DNA from: Lysobacteraceae bacterium NML95-0200
Lineage (GTDB): Bacteria; Pseudomonadota; Gammaproteobacteria; Xanthomonadales; Xanthomonadaceae
Direction of reading: 5' to 3'
Assembly (NCBI GenBank): GCA_002798255.1
Contig: NWQQ01000014.1
Span: 1 to 64,000, forward strand
Length of the DNA stretch: 64,000 nt
Part shown: positions 17,675 through 27,800 of the stretch, piece by piece
Numbering within the stretch: position 1 is the stretch's first letter
Layout: each line of letters starts with the position of its first letter
Made by a program: the position numbers and the translations under genes
The notes under the pieces: generated by a model
Databases searched by the model: none
The model's input: only the letters and a program-made list of their open reading frames with translations
What the model was told of the DNA's origin: nothing

Positions 17675-18804
17675 GTTCTTCATGGATGATTTAAGAGCCA
17701 AGAGCCAAGAGCCAAGAGCCAAGAGCCAAGAGCCAAGAGCCAAGAGCCAAGAGCCAAGAGCCAAGAGCCAAGAGCCAAGAGCCAAGAGCCAAGAGCCAAG
17801 AGCCAAGAGCCAAGAGCCATAGCGATACCATAGCCCGCCGCCTGCTGCTTCTGGCGCGCCTGCCACGCGCGCCGCGTAAAACCACCAGCAGCGAACTGAA
17901 AAGCCATCTGGAAGGCGAAGGGCATTACGTCAGCCTGCGCACCATCGAGCGTGATCTGGAACAGCTGGAAGATCGCTTCCCCATTGTCTGTGACAGGCGC
18001 GAAAAACCTTATGGCTGGAGCTGGGAGCGTTATGTCGAGCCGCTTGCCATCCCCGGCATGTCCGTCCATCAGGCCGTGGTACTGCTGACAGCCCAAGCAC
18101 ATTTGCACAGCCAGTTACCGGCCAATCTGTACCGCGAACTGCAACCATTGTTTACCCAGGCGCGCAGCACGCTGGGGCAAAAACAGCCGCAGGCAGGCAC
18201 ATGGCCGTATCGGGTGGCGCATGTCGATAACAGTCAGCCGCTGATAGCCCCGGAAATTGCCGAAGAAGTGCTGCTGGCCGTCCACACTGCCCTGTATCAC
18301 GGCTATCAGCTTGAAATTGGTTATCGGCGCCGGGGCATGGATGGAACCCGCCAGCACCGGATTCATCCACTGCTGCTGATACAGCGTGGCCCGGTGTTGT
18401 ATCTGGCAGGGCAAATCGAAGAAAAGCCGCAGCCCACCCTGTTTGCCCTGCACCGCATCCGGCGTGCCAAAACACTGCCATTGTGGCCGTCGATGCCGCT
18501 GGATGCCGTGCGGCGCCAGCAAATCATTGCCGAAGTCAGCGCAGGCTTCAGTCAGGGCGAGCGCATTGAATTGCGGCTGCACATGCGCCGTGAACTGGCG
18601 ATACATATAGAAGAAGCCCCGCTGGCAAAAGACCAACAAAGCCGCCCGCTGGATGAGGGCTGGACAGAAATCACTGCCAGCGTCCACGACAGCGCACAAC
18701 TGCGCTGGTGGCTGCTGGGGTTTGGCGCAGGTGTGCGCGTCAAGGCGCCGGAGGCGCTGGCTGCGTATATCCGCCAGCAACACCGCGAGGCGGCAGGCGC
18801 ATGA
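17670..18804 (+). pseudogene. WYL-domain transcriptional regulator, out of frame through a 7-bp repeat tract (probable phase-variable gene, OFF)
   Basis: The only plausible starts (ATG 17670 and 17682) lead through 18 copies of a 7-bp repeat to a TAG at 17820. The frame that follows encodes a helix-turn-helix (DTIARRLLLLARL, SLRTIERDLEQLE at about 17824-18000) and a WYL ligand-binding domain (IHPLLLIQRGPVLYLAG; the family Trp is Leu here), ending at 18804. That frame has no ATG, GTG or TTG before the ATG at 18058, which would remove the helix-turn-helix. Loss of one repeat, or gain of two, would join start and body in one frame. WYL regulators often control defence genes, and an accessory operon lies directly downstream. 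Confidence 0.8.
17693..17818 (+). repeat. 18 tandem copies of a 7-bp repeat (AAGAGCC)
   Basis: 126 bp made of 18 perfect heptamers. Because 7 is not a multiple of 3, each gain or loss by slippage shifts the reading frame. In the frame of the start codon the tract reads as the peptide repeat RAKSQEP. With n units, the start and the WYL frame agree when n leaves remainder 2 on division by 3 (14, 17, 20). The present 18 does not. Perfect repetition implies recent, active slippage. Confidence 0.95.
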
Positions 18805-18885
18805 ATATCCATCGCAATATTGCAGCGACAAAACCTGTCGCAGCCCTCCGGCAAACTGCACTCAACACAAACCGGAGCCGTTGCC

Positions 18886-18987
18886 ATGATGAAAAACATC
18901 TTTGCCCTGATTGGCCTTTGGGTCGTGGTCGCCCAAACCCAGAAACTGGTTGAGAAAGTGCGTCAGCAATATGGAGAGGAGGAGTGA
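18886..18987 (+). CDS. Small single-pass membrane protein, 33 residues
   Basis: An ORF starting MMKNIFALIGLWVVV and ending QQYGEEE, with one hydrophobic helix (about residues 3-17) and a charged tail. A GGAG lies about ten bases upstream of the ATG. It follows the WYL gene by 81 bases and lies before the composition change at the island edge. I do not recognise a family. Coding is supported only by the site, the hydrophobic design and the clean stop. Confidence 0.5.
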   Translation: MMKNIFALIGLWVVVAQTQKLVEKVRQQYGEEE

Positions 18988-19192
18988 GTATTGAGGGAGT
19001 AATTAAAAGCTTGGAATGTGGTTTTTTGTGGAAGGCTATCGGGTGATTTTTAAGGGGTGATCTCAATTTATTGGGTATCGCTTAAAAATGGCGATAGTTT
19101 TGTATGTTCGTATAAATTAGATTGGGTGGCGGGGCAAATCAATTTTTCGTTGAATGCCTTTTTGAAATTAATTTGATATATCTGGAGTTGTT
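18988..19192 (+). promoter_or_regulatory. AT-rich leader of the accessory operon
   Basis: 205 bases without a credible ORF. Base composition changes here from GC-rich to AT-rich, marking the left edge of the island. It must hold the operon promoter. A TATAAA lies at about 19110-19116 but no good -35 element is properly spaced. A small inverted repeat (TATCGC-N9-GCGATA) at about 19076-19096 just upstream could be an operator. No integrase, tRNA or attachment repeat was seen. Confidence 0.35.
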
Positions 19193-19720
19193 ATGTTTTT
19201 GCATATGTTGTCGTCAAGTGAAAGGCATCTTTTTTTGAAGTTGGCATCGCTGTTTAGTGTCAGCGGCAAGAAAATTGAGTCTTCTGCTTATAGTAATAAT
19301 CTTGTGAAGTCGGAGGATGAAGAAAAGGCTCTGAATAGGTTCAGGCTTGAGTGCGAGGTCGAAGAGGATGAATATGAAGATGACTTGTGTCAGGAGCAAA
19401 AATTTCTTGAGAGCCTGGAGGCGCTTCCCAAGAGCTCACTCAATAGCCAATTAATAAGAAAGGAGATTTGTGCTGGGTTACTCAAGGACATTATGGAGGA
19501 AGAAAATATTTCCTTGTCAGCAAGTAGCAAGAAAATTTTCATTTTCGAATTGATGGCGTTTGGGCTTGCCAGTGGGGGAGTTGGCGAAATAGAGAAGCAT
19601 TTGCTGGATGCGTTTGCTCTGGAGGTGGGGGTTGACTCTGATGCCTATGAAGAAGTCCAGGAGCATTGCAAGAAAGTCAATGATGAGGTCAGAAAGGCGC
19701 TTCTTTTGATCATGGAGTGA
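19193..19720 (+). CDS. TerB-like acidic helical protein
   Basis: 175 residues, probably all-helical. The C-terminal half (about residues 110-175), with IFELMAFGLASGGVGEIEKHLL and spaced acidic residues, resembles the TerB fold (ELM-A-ADG-v-EkeLL). Residues 41-68 form a strongly acidic stretch. TerB-like domains occur in stress and conflict systems and often act as membrane- or metal-associated scaffolds. It is the first gene of the operon, with a GGAG site before the ATG, and is 10 bases from the next gene. The TerB assignment is by pattern only. Confidence 0.6.
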   Translation: MFLHMLSSSERHLFLKLASLFSVSGKKIESSAYSNNLVKSEDEEKALNRFRLECEVEEDEYEDDLCQEQKFLESLEALPKSSLNSQLIRKEICAGLLKDIMEEENISLSASSKKIFIFELMAFGLASGGVGEIEKHLLDAFALEVGVDSDAYEEVQEHCKKVNDEVRKALLLIME

Positions 19721-19730
19721 TAGGGGATGC

Positions 19731-21554
19731 ATGATGTTTTTTTTGGGGCTTCATATTAATTCTCACGGCTTGGGCTTTTATCGAGACAAAATCAAAGAGT
19801 GTCGCGATGATGCTCATATGGCACTTGTGCACTATGGGCAGAGCAAGGCGCGCACATTTGAAGGGGCGATTGGAGTTTTCATCAATGCCTTCGAGAAAAT
19901 AAAGAATGTGGAGCCATCAAGTTCCACTACTTTTGACGTCGATGGCTACGGCAGTAATCAGCAAGCTGTTTTGCATGAATTGCGTCATGGGCAACAAGTA
20001 GTAGCGGCTACAAATCTGGGTTTGGGCAGCGGTGCTGTCAGTTATGCAGCCTTGGCTTTAGGTGCCTATAACGGCAGCATGTTGTTGACCGAAAACAGTG
20101 CTGGCAAGGTGATCCCTAACCTGAATAGAGTGGCTGCAGAAAATGCCACATTGGCTTGGCTAGCGGATGGTTCAACCAGTGGTGGCAGATCGACGGTGGT
20201 AGCAGGTGCAATCAGCATCGCAATACCGACTATTTTAGGATTGGACAATATTCATTGTGAGCAAGATCAAGGCTCTTTCGAAGGTGCCGAGATTGTATGT
20301 GAAAAGTTAACAGCTATCGGCAGTATGGCAAAAGAATTGAATGGCTTGTTGTCTCAAGCAGCCAGAAAACTGCGCCATGCCAGCCGTGAATTGGAATCTG
20401 TAGTTGCAAATAAGGGTGATGATTACAGCGCCTACGATAAAGAAGATCGTGTCATTGTGGCTACGGCGCTTAGCTATGCGCGCCTCATCAAGCTATTGAT
20501 TGATATGCCAGTTCTGGACGAGGCGGGCAATTTGTTGTCAAGTGCGCAGGAAAAATCCGAAATCATTGCGCGGCACTTGCAGACCGGAGTCGCTTTGACC
20601 TCTGCTGAAATGGACACTTTGTTGGGAGGCTCAAAGGCAGCAAATAACGATGAAATGAAAGAGGCTGAATCCGTTCCAGCTTCTGGGAACTCCACTATCA
20701 AAATATTGGAGAGCCAGTTGAAGCTGCAAGGCGTAAATAGGCAAGACACGGTATTAGTGGTTGCCACCATGAGTGCAGGTAAGAGTACGTTGATTAATGC
20801 CATCCTGGGACAAGAGCTTCTGCCTGCGGCCAATGAGGCCACCACTGCTTGTGTTACGGTCTTGCAGGAAAATTCGCAAGAGCAGGCATGTAAAGCAGCA
20901 TGTTTTGATGGTGCAGGTAGCTTGATTGCAGAAACGCAACAGGTAGATGTAGCGCAATTACGTCAATGGAATTCGGATATAAATGCATGTCTTGTCCATA
21001 TTAGCGGCAAGCTGCGGCAGGGCGATGCCATGAAAGGCTGGAAAACGGTGTTGGTGGATACGCCGGGACCGAATAACAGTCAGGATGAAAGTCACAGGGA
21101 TGGATTTCAAGCGGCTTTGCAAGAAGTGCCTTGTGATCGCCTGGTATATGTATTAAACGTTTCTCAGCTTGGTATCAATGATTGCCACGAGGCACTTGAG
21201 GGCATGAAGGTTGCGCTCAAAGCCAACCCGTCACTGAAGATTGCCTTTGTTTTGAATAAAACGGATCTTCTTGATCCGTGCCTTGGTGAGACCGAGGAAA
21301 AAGTGCATGAATACGCATTGAAATATATCGAAAGTTCTGGTTTTGAAAGTCCTTTGCTATTCAAGGTTTCGGCAAAAAATGCTTTGCTTGCCAGAAAGTT
21401 GATGAATGATGGCTGGATGAGTCGTAGAGAGCGTGCTGATGCTCAACAGCAGCTTGAATGGTTTACGGATGCCGTAACGGTTATTGAAAAAGCCAGGATG
21501 CTGGAAGTGGCAAGTGGCGTGCCGGCGCTGGAGCGGTGGTTGGCGCAGAGATGA
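19731..21554 (+). CDS. Dynamin-like GTPase A
   Basis: 607 residues. A helical N-terminal half carries two hydrophobic Gly/Ala-rich stretches (about residues 93-118 and 150-172) that may insert in or lie on a membrane. The GTPase domain begins near residue 340 with G1 ATMSAGKST, then TTAC (G2), DTPGPNNSQD (G3) and NKTD (G4). G1 of this form is typical of bacterial dynamin-like and CrfC/YjdA-type proteins. It ends soon after the GTPase core and has no long coiled coil behind it. The G motifs match those of the next gene closely, so the two are paralogues that may work as a hetero-oligomer, as tandem bacterial dynamins do. Confidence 0.8.
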   Translation: MMFFLGLHINSHGLGFYRDKIKECRDDAHMALVHYGQSKARTFEGAIGVFINAFEKIKNVEPSSSTTFDVDGYGSNQQAVLHELRHGQQVVAATNLGLGSGAVSYAALALGAYNGSMLLTENSAGKVIPNLNRVAAENATLAWLADGSTSGGRSTVVAGAISIAIPTILGLDNIHCEQDQGSFEGAEIVCEKLTAIGSMAKELNGLLSQAARKLRHASRELESVVANKGDDYSAYDKEDRVIVATALSYARLIKLLIDMPVLDEAGNLLSSAQEKSEIIARHLQTGVALTSAEMDTLLGGSKAANNDEMKEAESVPASGNSTIKILESQLKLQGVNRQDTVLVVATMSAGKSTLINAILGQELLPAANEATTACVTVLQENSQEQACKAACFDGAGSLIAETQQVDVAQLRQWNSDINACLVHISGKLRQGDAMKGWKTVLVDTPGPNNSQDESHRDGFQAALQEVPCDRLVYVLNVSQLGINDCHEALEGMKVALKANPSLKIAFVLNKTDLLDPCLGETEEKVHEYALKYIESSGFESPLLFKVSAKNALLARKLMNDGWMSRRERADAQQQLEWFTDAVTVIEKARMLEVASGVPALERWLAQR

Positions 21555-21638
21555 TGGATTGAAAACTTCAGGAAGCTATTTTTTTAAAAGTGCTGCCAAT
21601 GGTAATTCGGGTAAATTTTATTTGAATAATGGTGATCT

Positions 21639-23906
21639 ATGGTAAGTATTGATATCGTTTATAACCCGTTCAAAGTGGAGACTTTGATTAAGGAAAATGG
21701 CAGGCTGATGGATATTGAAGGCAGCAAAATGCCTTGCAAGCCTGGCGTCCGCCTTCAGGAGTGGGTGGATAATCTGTTTGATGAGCTGGATAAGACCTGC
21801 AATAGCCAGAGCTATGAGATTAATTTTCATGGTCTGGAGGCGGATTACCGTGATGTCGAAGAGGCAGCTGTAGCTGCGCGCGAAAAAGGATATGACATCC
21901 GTTTGCAATGGCAGGGACAAGCGATTGCTCCGATTGATGAGCGTCTGGATCAGGTGATGCAGATTTTTTCTGAGGTCAGGCAAGATGCCCGCTTTGAAAA
22001 ATGGTTGAACAATAGCGAGGTGGAGAAAAAAATAGAATCTGCCTTCGACAGTGATTTCGATGTATATGTGGTTGCCACCATGTCGTCGGGTAAGTCCACG
22101 CTGATCAATGCCATGCTGGGGAACAATCTTTTGCCAGCTTTGAATGAAGCTACTACGGCCACGATTGCCCGTATTTTCGATAACGATGCAATGTGTGGAA
22201 AAGGATTTAATGGCAGGCGTCTGGGTAGTTCCGGGGATGTGCTGGATGAGCGGCGCCATGTGACGCTGGAGACTCTGGTAGAGTGGAATGGCAAGAAAGA
22301 TACTGCAAGGATTGATATCGAAGGTGATATCGTGGGGGTGCGCCAGCGTGAGAATGTGCGCCTGGTGATTACTGATACACCGGGGCCAAACAATAGCCAA
22401 GATCAGGATCACAAGTTGGTGACTTATCGGGCGATTGAAGATGGCACGCGCCGTCCGCTTATTCTTTATATATTGAATGCGACTCAGCTTGGAATCAATG
22501 ATGATAAGTTGTTGCTTGAAGAAATTGCCAGTCTGATCAAAAAGGGCGGCAAACAGGCGCGCGACCGTTTTGTATTTGTGGTCAATAAAATGGACGTTTT
22601 TGACCCGGAAAAAGGCGAGCATATCGAGGCTGTATTGGGTCGTGTGCGCAAATATTTGCAAGAGCTTGGTATTGAAGAGCCCAGGGTGTATCCAGTTTCT
22701 GCCAATTTGGCACGAATGCTTCGCGTTCGAGATGTCGGAGGGGCACTTACGCGAAATGATCGAGGTGAGTTGAACAAGTTGGAAGATTTGTTCAATGAAG
22801 AGCCTTGCATGGATATGACCCAGTATATGCCGGTGAGTGAAAAAGTCAGGCGTGGTGTGAACGATCGTGGCCTTTCTGATTTGCTAATCAAATCCGGCAT
22901 GCCAACCTTGGAGGCAGTGGTAGATGACTATATCGACCGCTATGCATTGCCGATTCGGGTAGAGCGTGCCTATGAGGCATTTCTTGCGATCATCGCCCAG
23001 TTGCAAGCAGAAATGGCACTCGATGAGGCGCTTGCCGAGGCCAGCCACAATGTTGCACAACTTGAAAAAGACGTGGCGGCACTGAAAGAAAAAGCGGAGC
23101 AAGGGTTTGGCACGCAGGCTTACAGGGACGAACTTGAAGCAAGCATCGATACCATGGAGGGAGAAACAATTAATGCCTTGCACAAGGTGCGTTCAGAAGG
23201 AGAGAGCGCCTTGCGAAAGATTGGCAAAGAGTTTTCTGGGGAGGCTAGTATAAAAGCTGCAGGCCGCAAGTTGGAGGCTTCGGTAAAGCAACTTGAAGAA
23301 ATCTACGAAATGATCGTAGTCAAGTATGAAGAGGTGTTCAAGAAGAGCCAGGAAGTAACCAAAAATCGCTTGGAGCAGGACTATAAAGCACACGTGGAAA
23401 GTGTGTTTTCTGATGTGGCAGGCATAAACTTTGGCGTCATGGAAGGAATCAAGAACAGCTTGCAGGCTTTCGATCTCAAGTTGAGAATTTCCAAGGAAGA
23501 TATTGCTACTAGAGATATTGAAGTAGGCCGCAGCAAAGTTTCCGTGAGTACATGGTACAAGCCATGGACTTGGGGTAAAACAAAGACGGTAATCGACTAC
23601 GAGCAAGAGGAATATGTTGACCTTGGGGAGTACTGGGAAAATCACTCGCCCGAGATTACCGAATCATGGTCTGGGGTGTTTGAGGCTGCCGGGCAGCATG
23701 TCAAGGAAGGGCGGCGCATTTTGATCGAACGCATGCTTGAGTTCATGAGCCGTGAGTTTGATGTGCGTTTTGGAAAATTGTTCGCCGATATTGAGGCCAA
23801 GGTGGCCGACAAGGGTAAATTGGATCGAGAACTTGCCATGTTGCGTGAGCACAAGCAGGCATTGGATGCTATCCGCGATCGACTCGACAAGGTGCTTGAC
23901 GTATGA
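21639..23906 (+). CDS. Dynamin-like GTPase B with long helical stalk
   Basis: 755 residues. GTPase domain from about residue 140 (ATMSSGKST, TTAT, DTPGPNNSQD, NKMD), followed by long helical and coiled-coil segments (about residues 450-620 and 690-755) like a dynamin stalk. Between them, near residue 635, lies a Trp-rich loop, WYKPWTWGK, that could be the membrane-touching tip. The G1, G3 and LNxxQLGIND segments are shared with GTPase A. The gene follows GTPase A after 84 bases and overlaps the next gene by 4 bases (ATGA). Confidence 0.85.
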   Translation: MVSIDIVYNPFKVETLIKENGRLMDIEGSKMPCKPGVRLQEWVDNLFDELDKTCNSQSYEINFHGLEADYRDVEEAAVAAREKGYDIRLQWQGQAIAPIDERLDQVMQIFSEVRQDARFEKWLNNSEVEKKIESAFDSDFDVYVVATMSSGKSTLINAMLGNNLLPALNEATTATIARIFDNDAMCGKGFNGRRLGSSGDVLDERRHVTLETLVEWNGKKDTARIDIEGDIVGVRQRENVRLVITDTPGPNNSQDQDHKLVTYRAIEDGTRRPLILYILNATQLGINDDKLLLEEIASLIKKGGKQARDRFVFVVNKMDVFDPEKGEHIEAVLGRVRKYLQELGIEEPRVYPVSANLARMLRVRDVGGALTRNDRGELNKLEDLFNEEPCMDMTQYMPVSEKVRRGVNDRGLSDLLIKSGMPTLEAVVDDYIDRYALPIRVERAYEAFLAIIAQLQAEMALDEALAEASHNVAQLEKDVAALKEKAEQGFGTQAYRDELEASIDTMEGETINALHKVRSEGESALRKIGKEFSGEASIKAAGRKLEASVKQLEEIYEMIVVKYEEVFKKSQEVTKNRLEQDYKAHVESVFSDVAGINFGVMEGIKNSLQAFDLKLRISKEDIATRDIEVGRSKVSVSTWYKPWTWGKTKTVIDYEQEEYVDLGEYWENHSPEITESWSGVFEAAGQHVKEGRRILIERMLEFMSREFDVRFGKLFADIEAKVADKGKLDRELAMLREHKQALDAIRDRLDKVLDV

Positions 23907-24835
23907 CCAACTCAATAGCGAATACAGAAGACATACGCCAGGCTCTGCTTGCCAATATCAAGGATGCAAGTCTCAGTGATGAAGAATGCCAGCAATGTCT
24001 GGCACGAGCCATGGCTGAATATCCACAAATATTTGAAGACTTTGCAGAGTTGGAAAGCATTTTTTCACAACAGCCTGCACCTTGGAGCGTGGAATATTTC
24101 CAAAGAGCCAAGCAGGCAGTACTGCAAAACTTCTCGGTTGAGCGGATTGGGCATCTTTTGGATGTACGGGCGGCATTGCGCCGGGAGCGGGTGAAAGGCT
24201 TTGCGCCGAAAACAAAAGCCGTAGTGCCGAATACTCCGCAGGAAGAACATCAGGAAAGTGAAGTGATGAGCGATGCCAATGGTATTGACAAATTTTTGCA
24301 GGGTGCTGGAGAAAAAAGCCATGCACGCCTGCAGGCTGAATTGATGGTGGCGCTGCCAAATATGACCTATTCTGCAGCTGATCTTGAAAAAACCCTGGAC
24401 TTGCTGGATCGGAGTGTAGGTATTTGCCAGCCCTATGCAGTAGATGTGTTCAACAAGGAAGTTGAAGATGATCAGGGGCTTTGGAATGAAGCTTATTTTG
24501 ATGAGCAGATGGCATTTTTGCGTACCAATTTTTCCCGCAAGCGGTTTCTGCACTTGCTCAAGGTTCGCGAATATTTGAGCCGACAGGGTGTGGCAGGCTT
24601 TGAGATGGTTGTGCGCAAGCAACAACAAGTATCGGTCTCCAAGGTGGAGGCTGAGCATAAACTTGCCAAGGCTCCTGAAGAAAAAAGTGCAAGACGTGAA
24701 GCGACACATGAAAACGAACGCGGTACTGCGGCTCATAACGAGAAGACTGGAGGCATCAGTTTCTTCCGTCTGGCACTGTTGCTGGGTGGGGCGATTGCAG
24801 CTGTCATCATGGCCGTGATTTTCGGAAGGAAATGA
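23903..24835 (+). CDS. Tail-anchored protein with duplicated helical domain
   Basis: 310 residues. Two repeats of about 80-90 residues (about 10-95 and 140-235) align around YFQRAKQAVLQNFSVERIGHLL and YFDEQMAFLRTNFSRKRFLHLL (excerpts: VERIGHLLDVRAALRRERV, RKRFLHLLKVREYLSRQGV). A charged linker follows, then one C-terminal transmembrane helix (about 284-306) ending in FGRK. This is a tail anchor with the repeats in the cytoplasm. I know no named family for it. Its start overlaps the GTPase B stop and its stop overlaps the HerA start, so the three are translated together. A role as membrane receptor for the GTPases or the ATPase is an inference. Confidence 0.75.
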   Translation: MTNSIANTEDIRQALLANIKDASLSDEECQQCLARAMAEYPQIFEDFAELESIFSQQPAPWSVEYFQRAKQAVLQNFSVERIGHLLDVRAALRRERVKGFAPKTKAVVPNTPQEEHQESEVMSDANGIDKFLQGAGEKSHARLQAELMVALPNMTYSAADLEKTLDLLDRSVGICQPYAVDVFNKEVEDDQGLWNEAYFDEQMAFLRTNFSRKRFLHLLKVREYLSRQGVAGFEMVVRKQQQVSVSKVEAEHKLAKAPEEKSARREATHENERGTAAHNEKTGGISFFRLALLLGGAIAAVIMAVIFGRK

Positions 24836-27800
24836 TGATGAATATGAAAGCCATGGAAAGTTTCAGCAAGAAATCAGTGCAAACATTGCAGCAGGCTGCT
24901 GTCGTGTTGCAGGCAGGTTATGGCTTTGTCAATCGCAGCTATCTTTCCAGCCTTGGTGAGTTGACAGTTCAGTCAGCCAGTCAGGTGGGCAGGGAGTTTA
25001 GCCTGGGCTCTGATGTGCGTATTTTTCATATGCAGCGCCTGGTCAGTGAAAATCGACAATCGGTATTGGAAAGCTCGCTGGCGGCTTATACCGCGCTTGG
25101 AGCATCGGGTTATGCCGTATTTTTGCTGCTTTCCTGTGATGGACAGGAAACCCAAATATATCTTGGGGCTCGCGGTGAGCCGGGCAAGGTGCAGGGACGC
25201 AATGCTGGAGATTTGCTGAAAGAGGCTTTTCGCGGACAGTTTCCCGGTAGCAGTTTGCAGGCAGTTAAAGACCCGGCAGACAAAAAGCTGGCTGATAACA
25301 TCAAGGGCTGGGAAAGTGTGGCCGCAGTTACTGGGGTGCCCTCACTCTCTACTGAAGAACGTGAGCATTTTGTCCAGGGGCTGGAGCGTTTCATCGACGC
25401 GGCAGAGGGGCAAAAATACCAGGCGTTGATTCTTGCCGATCCGGTATCTTCGGTAGATTTGGATATTATCCGTCAAGGTTATGAAAGCCTTTCCACCCAG
25501 CTTTCACCTTTGCTTAAGCAGCAATTGAGCTATGGCATACAAGAAAGCGAAAGCGTGGCTGTAGGCATCAGTCGCAGTATTAGTGAGTCATTGGGTAATA
25601 GCATCAGCATGACCGAGACTCGCGGAACCACAAATACCGAGGGAACTAGCCAGAGCCACTCGTCTCAAACGCCTGGCGCAAAGAAAGGAGTAACATTGTC
25701 CTTGGCTTTAGGTGCAGGGCTAGGTGCGCTTTGCGGAGGGCCTGCGGGGGCAACTGTGGGGGCAGGTATTGGTGGGGCTGTTGGTTCAGCATTATTTAGT
25801 AAAAGCTCTACGGAAGGAAAAAGCCAATCAAGCTCGGAAAGTTTCAGCACTGCAGAAGGTACTACCCAAAGCAGTACTCGGACAGAAGGCAGTACCGACA
25901 GCCATACCACTACTGGTACTTTGGGTACTACTGAGCAGGTCTCCATTGAGGGCGTCAATAAAGGTATCGAGCAGTTGCTGGCCAGAATCGACCGTAATTT
26001 GCAACGGGTGGAAGAAGCCAAAGCTTATGGGGGCTGGAACACCGCAGCCTATTTCATGGCGGACGATCAGGCAACATCTAGGTCATTGGCCAGTATTTTT
26101 CTGGGGCTTATGCGTGGGGGCAATTCCAGCAACGAAGATTTTGCCATTACCAGTTGGCGGCGCGGCAAGAAAGAGGGGGTATTGGAGTGGCTCTCTATGT
26201 TTGCACATCCGCATTTAAATCAAGAAATCAATACAGATGTGCCAGTAGCTTATCTGACCCCGGCTACATTGGTGTCGGGGAAAGAAATGGCGATTCAAAT
26301 GAGCCTGCCGCGACGCTCCACTTCCACGGTTTCGGTGATTGAAACGCAGGCCTTTGGTCGTCGCGTGCAATATCTGGATGAGCAGGATGACAAAGGCAAG
26401 CGCATGATTACATTGGGCAATGTGCGGCATTTGTGGGAAACCTTGCCGCAGCCCATTTGCCTTGATCTTGACCAATTGACCAGTCATGTGTTCGTGACTG
26501 GTTCAACTGGCGCAGGAAAGAGCAACACCATTTATGAAATTGTTAGCCAGGTAAGTGCTGCGGGTGTCCCGTTTTTGATTGTTGAGCCTGCCAAGGGTGA
26601 GTACAAGCATGTATTCGGGCATCGTAAGGACGTGCGGGTGCTCGGAACAAATCCGGCAATGAGTGAGCTTTTGCGCATCAACCCGTTTGCTTTCCCCAAG
26701 GGTATTCATGTGCTTGAGCATATTGACCGTTTGGTGGAAATCTTCAATGTGTGCTGGCCCATGTATGCCGCCATGCCGGCAGTGTTGAAGGAGGCAACGC
26801 TGCACGCCTATGAGCAATGCGGTTGGGATTTGAATACTTCCATCAACGTGGCTGATACAGGATTGTTCCCGACGTTTTCCGACCTTCTGGATGCATTGAA
26901 TGAGGTGATTGCCAGCTCCGAATACTCGGATGAGATAAAAGGCAACTATGTGGGGGCGCTGGCAACCCGCGTTCGCTCTCTTGCCAATGGGTTGAATGGT
27001 CAGATTTTCTGTGCTGATGAAATTTCAGATGAAGAGCTTTTTGACAGTAATGTGATTATTGACCTAAGCCGTGTTGGTTCACAAGAAAGCAAGGCGCTGA
27101 TTATGGGTGTTTTGATTATGCGGCTTTCGGAATACCGGATGACATCATCGGGCATGAACCAGCCATTGCGTCACCTTACGGTACTGGAAGAAGCCCATAA
27201 CATCCTACGCCGCACATCTACGGAGCAAAGTACGGAAGGCGCCAATGTGGCAGGCAAGGCGGTGGAAATGCTGACCAATGCTATTGCCGAGATGCGTACA
27301 TATGGCGAAGGCTTCTTGATTGCCGACCAGTCTCCGAATGCAATTGATATTGCAGCTATCCGGAATACCAACACAAAAATTGTCATGCGTTTGCCTGATG
27401 ATGCAGACAGGCAGCTGGCTGGAAAATCGGCGGCAATGACGGATGAGCAATTGCAAGAGCTTGCCCGTTTGCCCAGAGGGGTGGCGGTTGTTTACAAGAA
27501 CAACTGGCTTGAGCCTGTTCTTTGCCAAGTCAAGCGTTTTGAGGGCGGCGAAAAAGAATGGGTATATGAGGCGTCAGTGGGGCACGGGTGTGAGGCATCC
27601 TTTGACAGGAAAAGATTCAATTTGAATCTTTCAAGGCTTTTTTTGAATGGCTATTTGCGAAAAAAAGAAGCAGTTGATATGGGCTTGCTTCGTAGTGGTG
27701 TCAATATCTCAGGGATTAGCTCAAAGCTCAGGCTGTTTTCCTATGCTCATATCAATGAGCGAGCAGACTTGTTGGTAAATGATTATCAGTTGACTGCAAG

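Noticed and set aside
17693-17818. Possible CRISPR array
   Set aside because: Units are 7 bp and have no spacers; it is a simple tandem repeat.
17680-18108. Minus-strand ORF with repeated WLLALGS units, looking like a repetitive membrane protein
   Set aside because: It is only the reverse reading of the 7-bp tract and the WYL gene 5' end; hydrophobicity is a by-product of the repeat.
21618-22661. A 347-codon minus-strand frame over dynamin-like GTPase B
   Set aside because: The plus strand carries intact GTPase motifs; the antisense frame has none.
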